Shown here: in pieces, positions 6,550 through 14,351 of the stretch
Position numbering within the stretch: the stretch's first letter is position 1
Layout: every line of letters begins with the position of its first letter
Assembly: GCA_937899895.1 (NCBI GenBank)
Contig: CALBQR010000005.1
Coordinates: forward strand, 1-47,168
DNA length: 47,168 nucleotides
From: an uncultured Alistipes sp.
Lineage (GTDB): Bacteria; Bacteroidota; Bacteroidia; Bacteroidales; Rikenellaceae
Direction: 5' to 3'
The notes under the pieces: generated by a model
Seen by the model: only the letters and a program-made list of their open reading frames with translations
Told to the model about the DNA's origin: nothing
Database searches by the model: none
Position numbers and translations under genes: made by a program

Positions 6550-6993
6550 TTAATTAATAGTTCCATTTACTCTTAAAAGGACATAAGGATTTGATGCATT
6601 TGATTTTACTATTAGTGCTTTGCTAAAAAAACCTTGTTGTCCCTCCGTGTCGACTTTTACAATAATTTTCCCTTTTTGCCCAGAAGTAAAAGCCTGCTTT
6701 GGATATTCTGCATAGATGCAGGAACATGTAACATCTGCTTTATAGATTACCAAAGGATTCTTTCCAATATTTGTAAAGTAAAATTCAACAAAGACATATG
6801 GTGTTTCAGATTTAGTAATTGTTCCAAAATCTACAATAACATTCTCAAATTCTATTTGAGCACTATCCGATGTGCTATTTTCGTCAATAATCTGATGGAT
6901 ATATTTTCTATTCTCACCATTATTGTTTGATTGACATCCTACTATGCACATTCCAAAAAGAAGGATAAATAAGGGGAAACACGTAAATTTCAT
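6550..6993 (-). CDS. DUF1573 lipoprotein
   Basis: About 147 residues from the ATG at 6993. The signal peptide MKFTCFPLFILLFGMCIVGC ends in a lipobox cysteine. The mature part carries the DUF1573 immunoglobulin-like fold: VIVDFGTITKSETPYVFVEF, FTNIGKNPLVIYKADVTCSC, then GKIIVKVDTEGQQGFFSKAL. The paired CSC is a family hallmark. An upstream ATG at 7017 is ruled out because the -7 element lies at 7015-7022, so that codon would not be in the transcript. DUF1573 proteins are periplasmic or surface proteins of unknown function, common in gut Bacteroidales. The gene leads a likely operon with the fulvocin-C-like gene, and both are AT-rich compared with neighbours. Confidence 0.8.
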   Translation of the reverse strand: MKFTCFPLFILLFGMCIVGCQSNNNGENRKYIHQIIDENSTSDSAQIEFENVIVDFGTITKSETPYVFVEFYFTNIGKNPLVIYKADVTCSCIYAEYPKQAFTSGQKGKIIVKVDTEGQQGFFSKALIVKSNASNPYVLLRVNGTIN

Positions 6994-7014
6994 AATAACT
7001 GGATAAATTTTATA

Positions 7015-7022
7015 CAAAGTTA
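7015..7022 (-). promoter_or_regulatory. -7 element of the DUF1573/fulvocin-like operon
   Basis: TAACTTTG on the minus strand, within an AT-rich tract that supplies only a loose -33 region. The predicted start at about 7008 gives a leader of about 15 nt before the ATG at 6993, and decides that start. Confidence 0.6.
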
Positions 7023-7239
7023 AAAAACGAAAGTTAAAAAAGAAAAATTTTTGTCGTAAATTCTTCGGGTTAGAGTGGTTCGGAAAAAATTTTTTGCACT
7101 CTTCAATAAATTTAATTTTCAGTCGATTATTCGCTCCGAGAGCGTTGTGTGGGGCTGTTCAGGTTACAAATTGCAACCAAATTGGGCCAAATTACAACTA
7201 ATCGCACTCGGCCAAAAGAGCAAAAAAGGAGTTAGAGAT

Positions 7240-7270
7240 TTGTAAAATTAAATTTCAAAACATATATTTG
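7240..7270 (+). promoter_or_regulatory. Strong promoter of the lipoprotein gene at 7316
   Basis: TTG at 7240-7242, 20 nt, then TATATTTG at 7263-7270. The leader to the ATG is about 40 nt and A-rich, as in highly expressed Bacteroidota genes. From 7023 to 7239 I see nothing else. Confidence 0.75.
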
Positions 7271-7315
7271 CAGTTACGAAATTATCATAAAGAGTAAAAT
7301 CACTTAAAAACACTT

Positions 7316-8785
7316 ATGAATATGAAGAAATTTTTTACCCGCTTTGCTGCCGTTGCAATGACATTGGTAGCAGCATTCTCGTTCGTTGCTTGCGAGGATA
7401 AGGTTGAAGAGGTTGTTGTTTCTGACGCAACCGTTGAGGTAACCGTTACAGCAAAGGATGCTACATCGGCAACCTTCGCTATCACCTCGACCAAGGCAGA
7501 GGCAGTAGCTTACTACCGCACCACCGACACCAACTTCATCGCAACCGGTGAGTTCGTTTTCAAGAATGGTGTAGAGGTTGATCCCAACACTACCGTTAGC
7601 GTTACAATGCCCTATATGGAGGAGATGAGCGACTACCGTATGGTTGTTGCTGCTCGCGCAGCTAATGGTGCTTACACCGTTGCTTATACCAATGTTCACA
7701 CTCCCGACTTCTCGACTTCGGTGTCGATTGCAGTTGAGAATCTGACTTATAGCGGCGCAGACGTTATCGTTACTCCCAGCGAACACACCGCTAAATTCAT
7801 CGTTGGTATTGGCGACGCTACTTCGACCGTTGAGCAGTTCTTGGCAGGCGAGATCGAGACCGTTAGCGCAACCGGCAACCAGCCCAAGACCGTAGGTTTG
7901 CAGAACCTCGACGACGAGACTACCTACATCGTTTATGCACAGGCATTTAACCGCGAGAATACCGGTAGCGACGTTGTTACTGCAAAGGTTACCACGTTGG
8001 AGGGTCCCGGCGTTGATATTCAGGTTCAGATGGACAACACCATTCAGGCTTACGTAACCTACACCCCCAACGAGAAGTGTGGTGGCGTGATCGGTTTGGC
8101 TGCTTCGGCATCGGTTTACTACGATTTCGCTGAGGCATTCGGTGGCGAGCAGGCTCTGTTGGAGACCTACTATATGATGGATATGGCTGACGTTATTGCA
8201 GCTGGCGAGACCAAGACCACTATGTGGGCTATGAACGGTGAGTGCGACTACGAGTATCTGGTTGCAGCTCTGGTACTTGACGAGAACGGCAATCCTTATG
8301 AGGTTGTTCACGCTCCCTTCACCTCGCCTTCGTTCGACGAGAACGCTCCCGAGGCTACCGTTACCATCGAGCTCGGTACCAACGACGCAGCTGGTCCGCA
8401 GTTGATCTACACGATGGGTGAGGGTACCGTTGGTTACTACCAGTCGGTTTACACCCAGCTCGACTACGATGAGTTGGTTGCTTACGGTCTGTCGATCGAT
8501 ATGACCGAGGAGGAGTACATTCAGCAGTACACCGCATTCTACGGCTACACTATGTTCGAGAATGACGACTTCGTATGGCCGCTCGATCCCGACACCGAGT
8601 ACGTAGCAGTAGGTTGCCCCTTCAACAAGAACGGTATCGAGGGTTACGGTAAGATGGCCACCTTGAAGTTCAAGACCGCTCCCGCAGCTGAGGAAGGCGC
8701 AGCAGTTCGCGAGTTCGTAACCAAGAAGGCTACCACCAAGCGTGCATTGGTTCGCAAGGAGCAGCTCGACGCTTTGAAGAAGTAA
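7316..8785 (+). CDS. Secreted lipoprotein with repeated Ig/FN3-like domains
   Basis: 489 residues with a lipoprotein signal (MKKFF from the second Met, lipobox FSFVAC, Cys at about 26). The mature chain is built of beta-rich modules of about 90-100 residues, each ending in a phrase like LDDETTYIVYAQAFNREN or LDPDTEYVAVGCPFNKNG. This is the pattern of fibronectin type III-like domains in Bacteroidota surface proteins. Composition is acidic with few Lys until a basic C-terminal tail (about residues 466-489, KKATTKRALVRKEQLDALKK). Codon use is very uniform and a strong promoter and terminator frame the gene, suggesting an abundant envelope protein. No catalytic motif is seen. Function unknown; surface adhesion or glycan contact is possible. 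Confidence 0.8.
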   Translation: MNMKKFFTRFAAVAMTLVAAFSFVACEDKVEEVVVSDATVEVTVTAKDATSATFAITSTKAEAVAYYRTTDTNFIATGEFVFKNGVEVDPNTTVSVTMPYMEEMSDYRMVVAARAANGAYTVAYTNVHTPDFSTSVSIAVENLTYSGADVIVTPSEHTAKFIVGIGDATSTVEQFLAGEIETVSATGNQPKTVGLQNLDDETTYIVYAQAFNRENTGSDVVTAKVTTLEGPGVDIQVQMDNTIQAYVTYTPNEKCGGVIGLAASASVYYDFAEAFGGEQALLETYYMMDMADVIAAGETKTTMWAMNGECDYEYLVAALVLDENGNPYEVVHAPFTSPSFDENAPEATVTIELGTNDAAGPQLIYTMGEGTVGYYQSVYTQLDYDELVAYGLSIDMTEEEYIQQYTAFYGYTMFENDDFVWPLDPDTEYVAVGCPFNKNGIEGYGKMATLKFKTAPAAEEGAAVREFVTKKATTKRALVRKEQLDALKK

Positions 8786-8809
8786 TTCGACACTTCCGAT
8801 AAAAAGAGA

Positions 8810-8847
8810 AGGTCGCTGACCCGCAGGGGTTGGCGACCTCTTTTTTT
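8810..8847 (+). terminator. Terminator of the lipoprotein gene
   Basis: AGGTCGC pairs with GCGACCT, with CCC/GGG above, and a run of seven T follows. Confidence 0.85.
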
Positions 8848-8867
8848 GTCTTCGGTCAGACCGTTTT

Positions 8868-8922
8868 ATCGTCTATTGATTGAACTATTCTGTCCTCGAT
8901 TGAGCTATTCTTATCTTCGATT
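8868..8922. repeat. Three short degenerate repeats, about 21 bp
   Basis: The unit (C)GATTGA(A/G)CT(A)TTC occurs three times in succession between the terminator and the 3' end of the DedA-like gene. It has no coding potential and may be slippage-generated. Confidence 0.45.
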
Positions 8923-8948
8923 GAGCTTTCCGCACCGATACCCACCGA

Positions 8949-9410
8949 CTAAAACAGCGCGGTAATACCTTCAAACAATCCGAGTACGGCGGCATAGCGC
9001 AGTGCCTTACCAATGGTCATCGAGAGGACTGTCAGAGCCATATTGCTGCGCATAAGTCCCAACACAACCGCAATGGCCTCGCCCACATAGGGCAGGAAGG
9101 CAAAAAATCCCATCATCGCTCCGCGACCTGCCAGAAAACGCTCGGCACGTGCCAACTTCTCGTCGCTCACGCCTAAATAGCGGGTTATCCATTCGCGTTT
9201 GCCCGCCATACCGATCCAATAGCAGGTCATACCGCCGAGGGTATTGCCAGCCGTAGCCGCCACAAGGCATCCGAACGGATTGAGACCCATACCCGTCAAA
9301 ACGACCATCACCGCCTCCGAACTGAACGGCACGACGCTACCTGCCACGAAGGCCGACAGAAACAGCCCCACGTAGCCCCACTCGACAAAGAATTCGATCA
9401 GTGATTCCAC
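8949..9410 (-). CDS. DedA/YqaA-family membrane protein
   Basis: 153 residues of the YqaA-like branch of the DedA (SNARE-associated, VTT) superfamily, integral to the inner membrane. The family signature is seen in AFVAGSVVPFSSEAVMVVLT and in AATAGNTLGGMTCYWIGMAG, plus a re-entrant FLPYVGEAIAVVLGL. DedA-family proteins are implicated in lipid-carrier or phospholipid flipping and membrane homeostasis. This short version lacks the long C-terminal part of classic DedA, as is normal for YqaA. It lies 33 nt downstream of batB in the same direction, so it may be the last gene of the Bat transcript. Confidence 0.88.
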   Translation of the reverse strand: MESLIEFFVEWGYVGLFLSAFVAGSVVPFSSEAVMVVLTGMGLNPFGCLVAATAGNTLGGMTCYWIGMAGKREWITRYLGVSDEKLARAERFLAGRGAMMGFFAFLPYVGEAIAVVLGLMRSNMALTVLSMTIGKALRYAAVLGLFEGITALF

Positions 9411-9443
9411 TCTATGAATATGTATGATTTAGGTCGTGGGCGA

Positions 9444-10478
9444 TTACTCCCGTTTCTGCCCCTTCTGCCCGAAGATGTTGAAGCGGGCAAGCAACGGATT
9501 ACGGCGATCGAGGATAATCCACTCGATAAGCAACAACAGCAGCGCAACGGCCAACGGATATTGATACTGCTCGTCAAAGGCCTCGAAACGAGTGGTTGCC
9601 AGGTCGCTCTCATCGAGCTGTTTCAGACGATCGACAATCTCCTTCAAGCCGATCGACTGCTTGGTGGCACGCACGTATGCTCCGCCCGTTTTTTGAGCAA
9701 TCTCTTGCAGGGTCTTTTCATCGAGCTTCGACACAACCATATCACCATTCTCGTCGGTCAGGTAGTCGCCACCGACCATTATAGGCGCACCTTCGGGAGT
9801 ACCGATACCGATCGTATAGATCTCAATGCCCTTATCGGCCGCAATCTGTGCCGCCTCCAAGGCGTCAGACTCGTGGTTTTCGCCATCGGTGATGAGGATC
9901 ATCACGCGGCTGCCCTCGCTCTGCGACGAGAAAGACATCGACGCCAACTTGATCGCCGCACCGAGGTCGGTACCCTGTGTGCGTACCAATGTGGGTGAGA
10001 GCTTGCGCGTAAAGGCGCGCGCCATTCGGTAGTCCGAGGTGATGGGCAACTGCACCTGCGCCTCGCCGGCAAAGGCGACAACGCCGATGCGATCCTGTTT
10101 CATACTCTCGACAACGCGGTCGATAGCATATTTGGTGCGATCCAGACGGTTCGGCTCGAAATCTTCGGCAAGCATCGAGTTCGACACATCGACCACCAAC
10201 ATCATCTCGATACCCTTATGGTGCTCCTCGCGCAGTTTCGAGCCGATTTGCGGTCGTGCCGCGGCGAGAACGAGGAAGATGACAGCCAACGTATAGATGA
10301 TGAATTTGGTACGGATACGTGCGGGCGATGCGCTCGGCGTCAGTTGCGCAAGGATCGAAGCCGAAGCAAATCGCTCCAAGCGACGACGGCGACGACGCAT
10401 AGCAAAGATAAAGAGCGCGACTGCTACGGGAACAAGTAGCAGAAGGTAGAGAATATGTGGATTTGCAAATCTGAACAT
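9444..10478 (-). CDS. batB: BatB, von Willebrand A-domain protein
   Basis: 344 residues: two N-terminal membrane helices (about residues 8-27 and 57-74), a VWA domain, and a C-terminal helix (LAVALLLLLIEWIILDRR). The metal-ion-dependent adhesion site is intact (DVSNS in LVVDVSNSML; distal Thr in RTQGTDLG; Asp in LITDGENHES). Bat proteins are inner-membrane proteins linked in Bacteroides to oxygen tolerance; the biochemical role is not settled. It lies 27 nt behind batA and resembles it closely, as is usual for this duplicated pair. Confidence 0.88.
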   Translation of the reverse strand: MFRFANPHILYLLLLVPVAVALFIFAMRRRRRRLERFASASILAQLTPSASPARIRTKFIIYTLAVIFLVLAAARPQIGSKLREEHHKGIEMMLVVDVSNSMLAEDFEPNRLDRTKYAIDRVVESMKQDRIGVVAFAGEAQVQLPITSDYRMARAFTRKLSPTLVRTQGTDLGAAIKLASMSFSSQSEGSRVMILITDGENHESDALEAAQIAADKGIEIYTIGIGTPEGAPIMVGGDYLTDENGDMVVSKLDEKTLQEIAQKTGGAYVRATKQSIGLKEIVDRLKQLDESDLATTRFEAFDEQYQYPLAVALLLLLIEWIILDRRNPLLARFNIFGQKGQKRE

Positions 10479-10505
10479 AGCCTTCGTTTCTTGAACAGTG
10501 TGTGT

Positions 10506-11498
10506 TTAAGGTATTCTTCGCAGCCAGAGCTGACCGATGACAAACTCCAAAACCAGAGCCGCCAATGCCAGCAGAACGTAGATTAGGAAGCGTTCGTTGT
10601 AGGTGGTGAATTCGACCACCTCGACCTCGCTCTTTTCGAGCTGGTTGATGCGCTCATAGACCTCGGCAAGCGTGCTTTTGTCCGTTGCGCGGAAATATTC
10701 GCCGCCGGTCATTGAGGCGATCTGCTGCAAGGTCTCCTCGTCGATCTCGACCTCCATCGGCTGGTACGAGATGTTGCCCCACATATCCTGAACGGGATAG
10801 GGAGCCATACCGCGCGTACCGACACCGATCGTATAGACCTTCACTCCCAACTTCTTGGCAATCTCGGCTGCCGTCAGCGGAGCAATTGTTGTGCGATTAT
10901 TGACACCATCGGTGAGCAGAATAACCACCTTGCTCTTCGCCTCGCTCTCACGCAGGCGGTTCAGGGCGGTTGCCAAACCCGTACCGATTGCCGTTCCGTC
11001 TTCGATCAGGCCACTCTCGACCTGACCGAGCATCGTGAGCAGTGTCGGTTGGTCGGTTGTCAGCGGGCTCTGCGTATAGGCCTCACCTGCAAAGACAACG
11101 ATACCCATACGGTCGCCACGACGATCGACGATAAAGTTACCCGCAACCTCGCGCGCTGCGGTGATACGGTCGGGCTTGAAATCGCGGGCAAGCATCGAGC
11201 CCGAAACGTCGATAGCCAGCATAATGTCGATGCCCTCGGAGTTGGTGCGGCTATTGTGCTCGACATCTTGCGGGCGAGCCAACGCGATGATAATCAGCGC
11301 GACAGCCACACAACGCAGGGCAAACGGCAGATGTCGCAACCAATAGCGCAGTGTGCGCGGTGCTTCGGCCAGCGAGCCGATTGTCGAGATACGTATCGAG
11401 GCTCCGCCGCGCAGTGTGCGATAGATGTAGTAGAAGATCATCGGCACAAGCACAAGCAGCAGCCATAGAGTATGTGGAGATGCGAAATGTGTCATCAT
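10506..11498 (-). CDS. batA: BatA, von Willebrand A-domain protein
   Basis: 330 residues: an N-terminal helix (about 9-26), a second helix near 60-77 (ALRCVAVALIIIALARP), a VWA domain, and a C-terminal helix (FLIYVLLALAALVLEFVIGQ). The MIDAS motif is DVSGS in LAIDVSGSMLARDF, with the TAIGTG and LLTDGVNN segments following. Such domains bind a divalent cation and a protein partner. It is the fifth gene of the Bat operon, 3 nt after the TPR gene, so translational coupling is likely. Bat proteins are thought to form a periplasm-facing complex with the MoxR ATPase as chaperone. Confidence 0.9.
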   Translation of the reverse strand: MMTHFASPHTLWLLLVLVPMIFYYIYRTLRGGASIRISTIGSLAEAPRTLRYWLRHLPFALRCVAVALIIIALARPQDVEHNSRTNSEGIDIMLAIDVSGSMLARDFKPDRITAAREVAGNFIVDRRGDRMGIVVFAGEAYTQSPLTTDQPTLLTMLGQVESGLIEDGTAIGTGLATALNRLRESEAKSKVVILLTDGVNNRTTIAPLTAAEIAKKLGVKVYTIGVGTRGMAPYPVQDMWGNISYQPMEVEIDEETLQQIASMTGGEYFRATDKSTLAEVYERINQLEKSEVEVVEFTTYNERFLIYVLLALAALVLEFVIGQLWLRRIP

Positions 11499-11501
11499 AG
11501 C

Positions 11502-12443
11502 TTACCAATTCTTACCCGATTTAACAACGCCGCGACCGACCTTGGCATTTACCTTATCGCGAGTCTTATCCTCCTCGCCCTGAATTGCATCGAGCATACG
11601 CTCGGCATCGTTCTGCGAAAGACCCGACGGCTGCTCACCGCCCTCACCCTCGCGGGGATCGTTCTGACCATCATTCTGCTGATCTTCACCCTCGCCATTT
11701 TGATCGTCATTCTGATCGTTCGGGTTTTGATCGTTCTGATCGTTCTGCTGGTCGTTGTTTCGGTCGCCCTTATTGTCGTTTTGGTCCTTGTTTTGATCGT
11801 TGTTTTGATCCTTATCATTCTCGCCCTCACCATTTTGATCCTTGTTCTGATCATTCTGGTTCTGGTCGTTATTTTGGTCGTTCTGATTGTTCTGCTGATC
11901 ATTCTGTTGATCATTGCCGCCACCCTGATTTTGGTCGTTCTGCTGGTTTTGGTTCTGATTTTGATCATTGCCACCGCCACCACCTTGCTGCTGCTGATCC
12001 TCGATGAACTTCTTGGTGTAGGCGTAGTTGTACTTGGTTTCAAGATCGGCAGGATTCAATCGCAACGACTTCTTGAACGCCGAGAGGGCCTCCTGATACC
12101 TCTTCTGCTGAAAGAGCGTATTGCCCAAATTGTAGTACGACTGTGCGCGATCCAGATCGCTGCGGGTCGAGTCGGCGGCCAGCGCACTGAAAATCTTGCC
12201 TGCCTCGTCGTACTCCTTCTGCTTGTAGAGCGCATCGCCCAAATTGAACGTCGCCTCGTAACAGCTGTCGCACACCCCGATAGCCTGCTGATAACGCTCG
12301 GCAGCCTTATTGTAATCGAGGCGTTCGTACGAGCGATTACCCTTGCGGACCAAACGGCGTTCAGGGAACTTTTGAGCCTGCGCATCGGTCGCCACGAAGA
12401 GCGCAGCGAGGAGCGCAACGGTCAGATATAGTGTTCGTTTCAT
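11502..12443 (-). CDS. TPR protein with long Asn/Asp/Gln-rich tract (BatC-like)
   Basis: 313 residues. The signal peptide ends at about residue 23 (TDAQAQ). About three TPR units span residues 30-145 (for example NRSYERLDYNKAAERYQQAI, YYNLGNTLFQQKRYQEALSA). A low-complexity tract of about 115 residues follows, made almost only of N, D, Q, G, E and K in units such as NDQNQ and QNDQN. A conserved C-terminal motif (LSQNDAERMLDAIQGEEDK) resembles the end of BatC/BatE-type TPR proteins. TPRs bind protein partners, probably BatA/BatB. The N/D/Q tract is a natural disordered, possibly prion-like, linker. In the reverse frame the same DNA reads as a Leu/Ile/Val-rich string, which is an artefact. Confidence 0.82.
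   Translation of the reverse strand: MKRTLYLTVALLAALFVATDAQAQKFPERRLVRKGNRSYERLDYNKAAERYQQAIGVCDSCYEATFNLGDALYKQKEYDEAGKIFSALAADSTRSDLDRAQSYYNLGNTLFQQKRYQEALSAFKKSLRLNPADLETKYNYAYTKKFIEDQQQQGGGGGNDQNQNQNQQNDQNQGGGNDQQNDQQNNQNDQNNDQNQNDQNKDQNGEGENDKDQNNDQNKDQNDNKGDRNNDQQNDQNDQNPNDQNDDQNGEGEDQQNDGQNDPREGEGGEQPSGLSQNDAERMLDAIQGEEDKTRDKVNAKVGRGVVKSGKNW
11650..11990. repeat. Degenerate short-period repeat inside the BatC-like gene
   Basis: On the plus strand this stretch is built of variants of TGATC(G/A)TTCTG and TTTTGATC. They are interspersed rather than in perfect tandem, and encode the N/D/Q-rich linker on the minus strand. Length polymorphism by slippage is plausible. Confidence 0.7.
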
Positions 12444-12454
12444 CTGCTTCGGTT

Positions 12455-13444
12455 TTAGTCGTCAATTCTCTTTTTCGTCTCGTCGCTCTCGGTCTCGATC
12501 ACCTCAACGGCCTTGGTCTCCTCGACAAAGTAGTAGGCATCGAGATAGGCGCGCTCGTTGTACTGCTCGTCGGGCACTGCCTTGGCGAACTTCACCAAGT
12601 CGGCCGTGCGAAGAATCTCAACGAGGTTGCGACGCGACTTGTCGGGCATATCGATCGCCGCGATGGCCGCAACGATCTCGTCGGTGGTCATCTCCATTGC
12701 GCCAAAGTCGTAACGGTCAGCCATATAGCGACGCAGGATGTCGGTGATACCCGAATAGTAATCCTTGTGTCGATTGTTCTGCCAGAGCTTCTGATGGTGC
12801 AACGCTTCGAGGGCCTTGATAGCCACCACGTGAGGCGGCATAACCACCTTCGGGCGGAACGGATTGGGCATCTTGACGTTGTACTTATGAATCAGCCAGA
12901 TCACCAACGCAACCAACGCCACAAAGAGCAGAACGATCAACGCTCCGCGCCACAAATAACCCGAAAATTCGCCCCAACGCAGCGGCATATCCTTCGGTCG
13001 TTTGATGTCGTTGATTGTCATTGTGGTAGTGTCGATCTGGATAGGCTCGATGTAAAGCACCAGAGAATCAGCACTATAAATCGTGTCGTTGATATTCTTG
13101 TCGATGTAAGCCAACGGAGTGCGGCCCAGCACAATCGTACCCTCGCCATAGGCCGCCAAGCGGTAGCGTTTGCGCAGGTGCTGACGACGACCATCGCGCT
13201 TGATGGTGTCAAGCGGCAGCTCCTCGATCAGCTCCAACTCGCCATTCTCGCCCGTATCGAAGACGGGGAAACCAACGACCTGCACCTGATCCTTCTTTAC
13301 ATCGATGGTCAGCAGCACCTCATCGCCCAACAACACCGAGTCGGGTGTGATCTGCGCACGCACTTCGGGCTGCTCGCTCTGTGCCGAAGCACCGAGTGCG
13401 AAGACCAATGCAAAGAGTAATAACGTATGACGTAATTTGTTCAT
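12455..13444 (-). CDS. BatD-like periplasmic/membrane protein
   Basis: 329 residues. The signal peptide (MNKLRHTLLLFALVFALGAS) precedes a beta-sandwich periplasmic part with the phrase PDSVLLGDEVLLTIDVKKDQ, typical of BatD-like N-terminal domains. One membrane helix lies at about residues 162-184 (GALIVLLFVALVALVIWLIH). The cytoplasmic C-terminal helical part contains YYSGITDILRRYMADRYDFG and MTTDEI. The C-terminal part recalls small domains (DUF4381 type) found next to VWA/DUF58 genes. It is the third gene of the Bat operon, 11 nt before the TPR gene. I infer a membrane adaptor of the Bat complex; the family assignment is less sure than for its neighbours. Confidence 0.7.
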   Translation of the reverse strand: MNKLRHTLLLFALVFALGASAQSEQPEVRAQITPDSVLLGDEVLLTIDVKKDQVQVVGFPVFDTGENGELELIEELPLDTIKRDGRRQHLRKRYRLAAYGEGTIVLGRTPLAYIDKNINDTIYSADSLVLYIEPIQIDTTTMTINDIKRPKDMPLRWGEFSGYLWRGALIVLLFVALVALVIWLIHKYNVKMPNPFRPKVVMPPHVVAIKALEALHHQKLWQNNRHKDYYSGITDILRRYMADRYDFGAMEMTTDEIVAAIAAIDMPDKSRRNLVEILRTADLVKFAKAVPDEQYNERAYLDAYYFVEETKAVEVIETESDETKKRIDD

Positions 13445-13464
13445 CTATCGATCTTTATAGCTTT

Positions 13465-14349
13465 TTATCGCTGTTTGAAAAGTTTGATCAATGCCACCAC
13501 ATAGTCCTCGTCGGTTGCCACCGTAGCCGTATCGATGCGATTCTGTTTGAGCATCGTCGTGATCTTCTGATCGCGGCGCATCCAATCTTCGGCGTATGCC
13601 TCACGCACGCGACGCGACGAGCTATCGACCCACACGCGGCGACCCGTTTCGGCATCCTCCAACTCCAAAATACCCACATCGGGCAGCTGTCGTTCGCGGT
13701 GGTCATAGACGCGGATACCGACCAGATCGTGGCGGCCACCCGTAATCTTCAACGCCTCCTCGAACGCCGTCGCATCGGCCTCGGAGTCCATAAAATCGGA
13801 GAGCAAAAAGGCCGTTGTGCGCTTCTTGCTCACCGCCGAGAGGAAACGCAGCGGCTCCGAAAGCGCGGTGCCGCGACCTTCGGGAGTGAAGCTGACCAAC
13901 TCGCGGATGATCATCAGGATATGCTGTCGCCCCTTCTTCGGGGGAATGAACTTCTCGATGCGGTCGCTGAAAAAGATGCAGCCCACCTTATCGTTGTTCT
14001 GTGCCGCCGAGAAGGCCAGCACAGCCGCAATCTCGGTGATGACGTTCTTCTTCAAACGGTCTGTCGAGCCGAACATACGCGAGCCGCTGACATCGACCAT
14101 AAGCATCATTGTCAGCTCGCGCTCCTCCTCATAGACCTTGATATGCGGTTTGCGCGAACGTGCCGTAACATTCCAATCAATATCGCGCACATCATCGCCC
14201 ACGCGGTACTCACGCACCTCGCTGAACGACATACCTCGACCACGGAAAGCCGTATGGTACTTTCCGGCGAAGATCTCGTTACTCAGGCCGCGAGTCTTGA
14301 TCTCGATCTTGCGGACACGCTTCAAAATGTCGTTTTCGACGCTCATCAC
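13465..14349 (-). CDS. DUF58 protein of the Bat operon
   Basis: 294 residues, cytoplasmic. The DUF58 signature is clear: FREYRVGDDVRDIDWNVTAR with SRKPHIKVYEEERELTMMLM. A degenerate VWA core follows (MVDVSGSRMFG, which keeps DxSxS; then LLSDFMDSE). Nearly every bacterial MoxR ATPase has such a partner gene beside it. The moxR stop lies just 2 nt upstream, so the two are translationally coupled. The protein is presumed to be a substrate or adaptor of the MoxR AAA+ ring; the molecular action is unknown. Length fits the short membrane-free subgroup found in Bacteroidota. Confidence 0.9.
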   Translation of the reverse strand: MMSVENDILKRVRKIEIKTRGLSNEIFAGKYHTAFRGRGMSFSEVREYRVGDDVRDIDWNVTARSRKPHIKVYEEERELTMMLMVDVSGSRMFGSTDRLKKNVITEIAAVLAFSAAQNNDKVGCIFFSDRIEKFIPPKKGRQHILMIIRELVSFTPEGRGTALSEPLRFLSAVSKKRTTAFLLSDFMDSEADATAFEEALKITGGRHDLVGIRVYDHRERQLPDVGILELEDAETGRRVWVDSSSRRVREAYAEDWMRRDQKITTMLKQNRIDTATVATDEDYVVALIKLFKQR

Positions 14350-14351
14350 GT

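Noticed and set aside
11472..12431. A 319-codon plus-strand frame full of Leu, Ile and Val that looks like a giant membrane protein
   Set aside because: It is the exact reverse reading of the Asn/Asp/Gln-rich BatC-like gene (GAT/AAT/CAG codons read backwards). The minus-strand gene has a signal peptide, TPRs and operon context.
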